Assembly (NCBI GenBank): GCA_913031555.1
Contig: CAJWDO010000033.1
Location: 1-11,386 of the forward strand
Direction of reading: 5' to 3'
Source: an uncultured Alphaproteobacteria bacterium
GTDB lineage: Bacteria > Pseudomonadota > Alphaproteobacteria > Puniceispirillales > Puniceispirillaceae
Length of the DNA stretch: 11,386 nt
Part shown: one piece after another, positions 7,281-11,386 of the stretch
Layout: each line of letters begins with the position of its first letter
Numbering within the stretch: the stretch's first letter is position 1
Position numbers and translations under genes: made by a program
Notes under the pieces: model-generated
What the model was told of the DNA's origin: nothing
Database searches by the model: none
What the model saw: only the letters and a program-made list of their open reading frames with translations

Positions 7281-8060
7281 ATGGAGTCCGGAGCCATATT
7301 CGCAAAGCTGAACCGCGACCTTACCGCAATTCTCGAGCGTGACCCCGCTGCCGGTGGCCGGCTGGCGGCGATGTTCCTGTATCCAAGCTTCCAGGTGATG
7401 CTGGCCTACCGGATCGCCAACCCCCTGTGGCGTGCCAGGGTAAATTTTCCCGCGCGCTTCATCATGCAGTTCGCGCGCTGGTTCACCGGCATTGAGATTC
7501 ATCCCGGTGCCACCATCGGCTGTGGATTTTTTGTCGATCACGGTTCCGGCGTGGTGATTGGCGAAACAGCGGTCATCGGTCGCAACGTCACCCTGTATCA
7601 GGGCGTGACACTTGGCGGTGTCCTGCCGGCGGTCGATGCCGAAGCGCAGCGATCAATCAAACGACATCCGACGCTTGAGGATGACGTAATCGTTGGGTCG
7701 GGAGCCCAAATCCTAGGCGACCTGACTGTTCAACAGGGTGCCCGTGTTGGTGGCAATTCGGTTGTGACCCGCGATGTGCCGGCAGGGGCCACCGTTGTCG
7801 GCGTGCCGGCGCGCCAGCTGGCGGCAAAACGCGCGCCGGATGCCGATGAACGTCCCTTTGCCGCCTATGCCGTTTCCAACCCGGATGAGGTTGATCCCCG
7901 CGCCCGTACTATCGAGGCGCTTGTCGCCGAGGTGCAGAGCCTGCGGGCCCGCCTGAATGACATGGAAGACCGGCTGTCGCCGACCAAGCTTCATGACGAA
8001 GCTGGCAAAGAGGCGATATCCGATCAGGATGGACTCGATTTGCCAAAGCGCGAGAGCTGA
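7281..8060 (+). CDS. cysE: Serine O-acetyltransferase (epsilon type)
   Basis: Transfers an acetyl group from acetyl-CoA to L-serine, giving O-acetylserine, the committed step of cysteine synthesis. In 259 residues there is a short alpha-helical N-terminal part ('ILERDPAAGGRLAAMFLYPS', 17-36) and then a left-handed beta-helix of hexapeptide repeats from about 72 to 177. The active-site segment 'FVDHGSGVVIGETAVIG' has the catalytic Asp86-His87 pair. The loop between 'LGG' (111-113) and 'KRHP' is longer than in E. coli CysE, as often seen in alphaproteobacteria. The tail (about 180-259) contains a predicted coiled coil near 209-232 and ends in 'KRES', not in the Ile that docks into CysK. The ATG at 7281 was chosen because the protein aligns from just after it; an in-frame ATG at 7191 would add 30 non-conserved residues, and neither has a strong ribosome-binding site. 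The desulfurase gene follows nine bases later. Confidence 0.93.
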   Translation: MESGAIFAKLNRDLTAILERDPAAGGRLAAMFLYPSFQVMLAYRIANPLWRARVNFPARFIMQFARWFTGIEIHPGATIGCGFFVDHGSGVVIGETAVIGRNVTLYQGVTLGGVLPAVDAEAQRSIKRHPTLEDDVIVGSGAQILGDLTVQQGARVGGNSVVTRDVPAGATVVGVPARQLAAKRAPDADERPFAAYAVSNPDEVDPRARTIEALVAEVQSLRARLNDMEDRLSPTKLHDEAGKEAISDQDGLDLPKRES

Positions 8061-8069
8061 GCCGTCCCC

Positions 8070-9164
8070 ATGTCGCGCCAGCCGCAACTTTATTTCGACA
8101 ACAATGCCACGGCGCCCCTTCGTCCCGAAGCCATGGACGCCATGTGGAAGGCGATGGGACCGCCGTCGAACCCGTCCTCGGTGCATGGCTATGGCCGCGC
8201 GGCGCGGATGGCGGTTGAGGCGTCGCGGGCCGAGGTGGCGATGCTGGCCGGATGCCGCAGTGCCGATGTGGTCTTCACCAGCGGCGGCACCGAGGCGAAC
8301 AACCTGGTGCTGTCGATCTTCGATCATATCATCACCAGCGCGGTGGAACATGACTCCGTCCTTCGCGCGGCGCCTGACGCCACCATCATCGGCGTGGACG
8401 GAGAGGGTCGTATAAACCTCGATCACCTTCGCGATGTTCTTGCATCACTTCCCGATGACATGCACGGCAGAACGCTGGTCTCGGTGATGTATGCCAACAA
8501 CGAAACCGGTGTGATCCAGCCCATTGCCGAGATGGTGGCGCTGGCCCGTGATGCCGGTGTGGCAACGCATAGCGATATGGTGCAGATGCTTGGCAAGCAG
8601 CATCTGGATTTTGCGGCCTCCGGCCTCGATTATGCCAGCCTGTCGGCGCACAAGATCGGCGGGCCGACAGGTGTTGGGGCGTTGCTTGTCAGGCCCGGAC
8701 TGCGCATGACAAGCCTGCTTCGCGGCGGGGGGCAGGAACAGGGACGCCGTTCAGGAACCGAGAATGTCCTCGGCATCGTCGGTTTTGGCGCGGCCGCGCA
8801 GGCCGCCTTTGATGATGTGGCGCATTACCGGACCATGGCGGAATGGCGGAACCGGTTGGAGTCACGGCTGATCGAGGAGCGCAATGATGTGCGTCTGTTC
8901 GGGGCGGCGGCCGACCGAATTTCCAACACCGCCTGTCTTGCGGTGAATGAGAAAAGCGCCGAGACACTGGTGATGACGCTTGATCTTGCCGGTGTCGCGA
9001 TCAGTGCCGGTTCGGCCTGTTCGTCCGGCAAGGTTCATGAAAGTCATGTTCTGAAGGCCATGGACGCTGGCGAGGATGCCAGCCGGGCCATCCGGATTTC
9101 AGGGGGCTGGAACACCAGCGAGGCGGATTTCGAAAGGCTTGCGGAACTGTTGCTTGCCTTGTAA
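8070..9164 (+). CDS. Cysteine desulfurase, IscS/NifS type (group I)
   Basis: PLP-dependent enzyme that converts cysteine to alanine and holds the released sulfur as a cysteine persulfide for Fe-S cluster assembly or tRNA thiolation. The 364 residues include 'YFDNNATAPL' at the N-terminus, 'SGGTEANN' (71-78), the PLP-stacking His94, 'NNETGV', Asp169 and Gln172 for PLP, and the Schiff-base Lys195 in 'SLSAHKIGGPTGVGAL'. The persulfide cysteine is Cys317 in 'SAGSACSSGKV', in the long mobile loop that marks group I (IscS/NifS) rather than SufS. The length is nearer NifS and short alphaproteobacterial IscS forms than the 404-residue E. coli IscS. It lies nine bases after cysE, so the two are cotranscribed. 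The ferredoxin and mnmA follow on the same strand. iscS, nifS or a tRNA-dedicated desulfurase are all possible, so no symbol is given. Confidence 0.95.
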   Translation: MSRQPQLYFDNNATAPLRPEAMDAMWKAMGPPSNPSSVHGYGRAARMAVEASRAEVAMLAGCRSADVVFTSGGTEANNLVLSIFDHIITSAVEHDSVLRAAPDATIIGVDGEGRINLDHLRDVLASLPDDMHGRTLVSVMYANNETGVIQPIAEMVALARDAGVATHSDMVQMLGKQHLDFAASGLDYASLSAHKIGGPTGVGALLVRPGLRMTSLLRGGGQEQGRRSGTENVLGIVGFGAAAQAAFDDVAHYRTMAEWRNRLESRLIEERNDVRLFGAAADRISNTACLAVNEKSAETLVMTLDLAGVAISAGSACSSGKVHESHVLKAMDAGEDASRAIRISGGWNTSEADFERLAELLLAL

Positions 9165-9301
9165 AAGCGGTGTTGCCTTGCAGGGTGATTTGCCCACGCT
9201 TGCAGGTGCCGTCCAACACAGGCCCGAAACAGGACCAACATAGCGCATTATCAATCAGCGCAATATGACATCGCAAATGAAGAACTGGAGTTTGTAGCAC
9301 C
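9165..9301 (+). promoter_or_regulatory. Intergenic gap before the ferredoxin with short repeats
   Basis: The 137-base gap is much longer than the other gaps in the cysE-mnmA block, so the ferredoxin may have its own promoter or a processed leader. CTTGCAGG occurs twice as a direct repeat (9177-9184 and 9199-9206, 22 bases apart). GTGTTG (9170-9175) and CAACAC (9214-9219) are complementary and could close a stem-loop around the repeats, with GGG/CCC (9183-9185/9193-9195) pairing inside. No clear -35/-10 pair was found. GGAG about 11 bases before the ATG at 9302 is the likely ribosome-binding site. Confidence 0.25.
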
Positions 9302-9616
9302 ATGCCGACGATTATTTTTACCACTCCTGATAGCAAGGAACATAACGTCGAGGTTGATGAGGGCGTTACCGTAATGGAAGCCGGTCGCGATGCCGGGCTT
9401 GGCCTTGAAGGAACCTGCGGCGGCTGCCTGTCATGCGCGACATGCCATGTCATCGTCGACCCGGACTGGTATGCAAAGACCGGTGGCCCAAGCGAGGATG
9501 AAGAGGATATGCTCGACCTTGCCTTTGGCCTGTCGGACACCTCGCGGCTGGGATGCCAGATCGCCATGTCACCTGAACTGGACGGTCTTCGTCTCGCTGT
9601 TCCAGAGGATTTCTAG
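9302..9616 (+). CDS. [2Fe-2S] ferredoxin, adrenodoxin/Isc type
   Basis: A 104-residue cytoplasmic electron carrier with one [2Fe-2S] cluster. The cluster ligands fit C-x5-C-x2-C-x36-C: Cys39, Cys45, Cys48 and Cys85, inside 'GTCGGCLSCATCHV' and 'RLGCQIAM'. The acidic stretch 'PSEDEEDMLD' (63-72) is the partner-binding helix of adrenodoxin-type ferredoxins. A fifth cysteine, Cys42, lies in the cluster loop where many Isc ferredoxins have Ser or another residue; related alphaproteobacterial ferredoxins carry an extra Cys one place later. Family members give electrons to Fe-S assembly or to P450-type enzymes. Its position between a cysteine desulfurase and mnmA suggests a role in Fe-S or sulfur metabolism, but this is inferred from context alone. 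The gap to mnmA is 41 bases. Confidence 0.93.
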   Translation: MPTIIFTTPDSKEHNVEVDEGVTVMEAGRDAGLGLEGTCGGCLSCATCHVIVDPDWYAKTGGPSEDEEDMLDLAFGLSDTSRLGCQIAMSPELDGLRLAVPEDF

Positions 9617-9657
9617 CGGAGACTTCCGGCTCGGGGGCTTAGAGAAAGACACGGATC

Positions 9658-10857
9658 ATGACCACCACAGCGCCTGTATCAGTGACAGATTCGCATGACG
9701 CTGCGGTCAACTCGCTTGGTTTCGCCAAGCCACCTTCCGAAACGCGGGTCGTTGTCGCGATGTCGGGCGGGGTTGATTCCTCGGTCACAGCGGCGTTGCT
9801 TCACGAGCAGGGCTATGACGTTGTCGGCATTACCTTGCAGCTCTATGACCACGGTGTGGCCATTCAGGCGAAGGGCGCTTGCTGTGCCGGCGCCGACATC
9901 CATGATGCCCGCAGCGTCGCCGGACGCCTTGGCATTCCGCATTACGTTCTTGACTATGAAAGCCGCTTTGCCGATCAGGTGATGCAGGATTTCGCCGACA
10001 GCTATCTTCGCGGTGAAACGCCGATCCCCTGTGTGCGCTGCAATCAGACCGTGAAATTCACCGACCTTCTGACAACAGCGCGTGACCTTGGTGCCGACTG
10101 TCTTGCCACGGGTCACTATGTTCGCCGGTTCGATGGTGGTGGCGGGGCTGAATTACATCGCGGCAGTGACCCCGGCAAGGACCAGAGCTATTTCCTGTTC
10201 GCCACAACACCTGAGCAGCTTGATTATCTGCGCTTCCCGCTTGGCGGTATGAACAAGGATGAAACACGCGAACTGGCGCACCGGTTCGGGCTTGCCATTG
10301 CCGACAAGCCGGACAGCCAGGATATCTGTTTCGTGCCGAACGGACGTTATGGTGATGTTGTGCGGCGGCTGCGCCCCGGCGCGGTCGAGTCCGGCGAGAT
10401 CGTGCATCTCGACGGGACCGTTCTTGGCCGGCATGACGGCGTCATCGACTATACCATCGGCCAGCGGCGCGGCCTTGGCATTGGCGGCCGCAAGGATGCC
10501 GATGAATCAGAAGGCCCACTCTATGTTGTGGCCATCGATGCCATCCGGCACCGTGTGATTGTCGGGCCGCAGAGTGCGCTTGCCTGCCATGAAGTCTGGT
10601 TGTCCGAGGTCAGCTGGGTTTCTCGCGAAGGTGCGCCAAAGGCAGGGACGTCGGTGCTGGCGCGGCTTCGCAACACGGCACCGGCATTGCCGGCAACAAT
10701 GAGCGGTGTTACGGGTGACCGGGTGACAATCCGTCTTGATGAGCCGCAGTTCGGTATTGCCGCCGGGCAGGCCGCGGTGCTTTACGACCCTTTCCATCCT
10801 GATCGGGTGTTTGGCGGTGGCTGGATTGCCGAGGCGCCATCGGCCGCGCTTGCCTGA
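9658..10857 (+). CDS. mnmA: tRNA-specific 2-thiouridylase
   Basis: MnmA (TrmU) replaces O2 of uridine 34 by sulfur in tRNA-Lys, -Glu and -Gln, using ATP to activate the base and persulfide sulfur that ultimately comes from a cysteine desulfurase. The PP-loop is SGGVDSS at 36-42. The catalytic cysteines are Cys128 in 'CVRCNQTVKF' and Cys224 in 'SQDICFV'; 'TGHYVRR' and 'KDQSYFL' are further family blocks. The C-terminal part (about 285-390) with 'IDYTIGQRRGLGIGG' before it is the usual tRNA-binding and beta-barrel region. The 399 residues exceed the roughly 370 of E. coli because about 28 weakly conserved residues precede the PP-loop. The start at 9658 has no strong ribosome-binding site. Translation after the ferredoxin and the shared strand suggest that the desulfurase upstream may be its sulfur donor. 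Confidence 0.97.
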   Translation: MTTTAPVSVTDSHDAAVNSLGFAKPPSETRVVVAMSGGVDSSVTAALLHEQGYDVVGITLQLYDHGVAIQAKGACCAGADIHDARSVAGRLGIPHYVLDYESRFADQVMQDFADSYLRGETPIPCVRCNQTVKFTDLLTTARDLGADCLATGHYVRRFDGGGGAELHRGSDPGKDQSYFLFATTPEQLDYLRFPLGGMNKDETRELAHRFGLAIADKPDSQDICFVPNGRYGDVVRRLRPGAVESGEIVHLDGTVLGRHDGVIDYTIGQRRGLGIGGRKDADESEGPLYVVAIDAIRHRVIVGPQSALACHEVWLSEVSWVSREGAPKAGTSVLARLRNTAPALPATMSGVTGDRVTIRLDEPQFGIAAGQAAVLYDPFHPDRVFGGGWIAEAPSAALA

Positions 10858-10873
10858 GATCTGTCAATAGATC
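10858..10873 (+). other. Small inverted repeat directly after mnmA
   Basis: GATCT and AGATC flank a six-base loop immediately after the mnmA stop. The stem is short and AT-rich and has no T-run after it, so a terminator function is unlikely without other evidence. Confidence 0.25.
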
Positions 10874-10875
10874 CT

Positions 10876-10886
10876 TATCACTGATA
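10876..10886. promoter_or_regulatory. Palindrome resembling a TetR-family operator core
   Basis: TATCA-C-TGATA is a perfect 5-bp-arm palindrome located 40 bases before the ligase start. Read on the minus strand it is TATCAGTGATA, identical to the core of the tet operator as I remember it. TetR-family repressors commonly control fatty-acid genes, so a regulator-binding site is plausible. A palindrome of this size is also expected by chance several times in 11 kb. Confidence 0.3.
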
Positions 10887-10914
10887 CCGTCTAATTGTTC
10901 CGGGCAGATAATTC

Positions 10915-10920
10915 GGAGGA
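10915..10920 (+). promoter_or_regulatory. Ribosome-binding site of the acyl-CoA ligase
   Basis: GGAGGA precedes two adjacent ATG codons at 10923 and 10926. The spacer is two bases to the first and five to the second, so the second is the better start. Confidence 0.7.
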
Positions 10921-10925
10921 CGATG

Positions 10926-11386
10926 ATGGTTAACTCACAGTCACCGGCAGAGTTTCCGCTGCTGATCAAAAGCCTGCTTCGCACGCCGTTGCAGATCGCG
11001 CCGGATGTCGAGATCGTGAGTGACGGGCTGGCCCGCTACAGCTATCGCGATCTTGAAGGGCGGTTGCAACGCTTTGGCGCCGGACTGGCTTCGCAGGGCG
11101 TAAGGCAGGGTGATGTTGTCGCGGTGATGGATTGGGACACGCACCGCTACTTTGAGGCATTTTTTGGGTTGCCGATGCTTGGTGCCGTCCTTCACACGAT
11201 CAATGTCAGGCTGGCGCCGGCGCAGATTGCCTACACCATCGACCATGCCGAGGATGATATCATTCTCGTCCCTGCCGACTTCCTGCCATTGCTTGAAGAG
11301 GTGATGAAGCTTGTTAACCGCAAGGTGCGTCTGATCCTGCTTCGTGATGACCCGCGGGAGATACCTAATACACCATTCGATTTCAT
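10926..11386 (+). CDS. Fatty-acid-CoA ligase, AlkK-like (N-terminal part)
   Basis: An AMP-forming acyl-CoA ligase, which activates a carboxylic acid with ATP to an acyl-adenylate and passes it to coenzyme A. Only the first 153 codons of a family usually about 540 residues long are present; the frame is open at the window edge. Visible blocks are 'PLLIKSLLRTPLQIAPDVEI' (11-30), 'YSYRDLEGRL', and 'VAVMDWDTHRYFEAFFGLPM' (65-84) followed by 'GAVLHTINVRLAP'. These match the medium- to long-chain AlkK-type group. The P-loop, AMP-binding and C-terminal motifs lie beyond the window, so the chain-length preference cannot be judged. A ligase for 3-methylmercaptopropionate (DmdB-like) is an alternative in marine alphaproteobacteria. 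It is separated from mnmA by 68 bases with its own operator-like palindrome and a strong ribosome-binding site, so it is probably a separate transcription unit. ATG at 10923 is the alternative start. Confidence 0.92.
   Translation, partial: MVNSQSPAEFPLLIKSLLRTPLQIAPDVEIVSDGLARYSYRDLEGRLQRFGAGLASQGVRQGDVVAVMDWDTHRYFEAFFGLPMLGAVLHTINVRLAPAQIAYTIDHAEDDIILVPADFLPLLEEVMKLVNRKVRLILLRDDPREIPNTPFDF

Noticed and set aside
7713..8426. 237-residue minus-strand open frame over the cysE/desulfurase junction
   Set aside because: His/Arg/Gly-rich shadow overlapping two well-supported genes; no motif found.
8070..9616. Desulfurase plus ferredoxin as a complete ISC operon
   Set aside because: iscU, iscA, hscB and hscA are missing and the next gene is mnmA, so an ISC operon is not supported here.
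10858..10873. Rho-independent terminator after mnmA
   Set aside because: The 5-bp stem is AT-rich and no T-run follows it.
1..11386. Defence system, mobile element, CRISPR array, phage remnant or novel multi-gene system
   Set aside because: Every substantial gene falls in a known housekeeping family, with no integrase, transposase, spaced repeats or abrupt compositional change that I can see.

Overview
The window looks like chromosomal housekeeping sequence from an alphaproteobacterium. This is judged from the protein types: a serine acetyltransferase with the long 'LGG...KRHPTLEDD' loop, an AlkK-like acyl-CoA ligase and a YhdP/DUF3971-type giant AsmA-like protein next to a Bcp peroxiredoxin. 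GC content is moderately high. A marine lineage such as SAR116 or a Rhodospirillales relative is possible but cannot be fixed from sequence alone. No rRNA, tRNA, CRISPR array, insertion sequence, phage gene or other mobile element is visible.

Layout. (1) 1-999: the C-terminal part of peptide chain release factor 2 (prfB, +) converges on a Bcp/PrxQ peroxiredoxin (-), with 39 bases between the stops. (2) 1167-5225: a 1352-residue membrane-anchored AsmA-like/YhdP-like protein, divergent from bcp. It converges on tyrS with only 15 bases between the stops. (3) 5241-7166 (-): an alpha/beta hydrolase followed 18 bases later by tyrosyl-tRNA synthetase, probably one transcript. (4) 7281-10857 (+): serine acetyltransferase (cysE), cysteine desulfurase (iscS/nifS type), [2Fe-2S] ferredoxin, and the tRNA 2-thiouridylase mnmA. 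(5) 10926-11386 (+): the start of an AlkK-like fatty-acid-CoA ligase, cut by the window edge.

How they work together. Block 4 reads as a sulfur route: CysE makes O-acetylserine for cysteine synthesis, the desulfurase takes sulfur from cysteine as a persulfide, and MnmA uses persulfide sulfur to make 2-thiouridine at the tRNA wobble position. The ferredoxin could supply electrons for Fe-S chemistry. No iscU, hscAB or suf gene is present in the window. With prfB and tyrS, much of the window serves translation; bcp and the AsmA-like protein serve peroxide defence and envelope lipid homeostasis.

I found no convincing previously undescribed system. The points most worth a second look are the four-gene sulfur cluster, a tet-operator-like palindrome before the acyl-CoA ligase, a triple in-frame UGA repeat at the end of prfB, and similar GACGC/GCGTC palindromes at both convergent gene ends.
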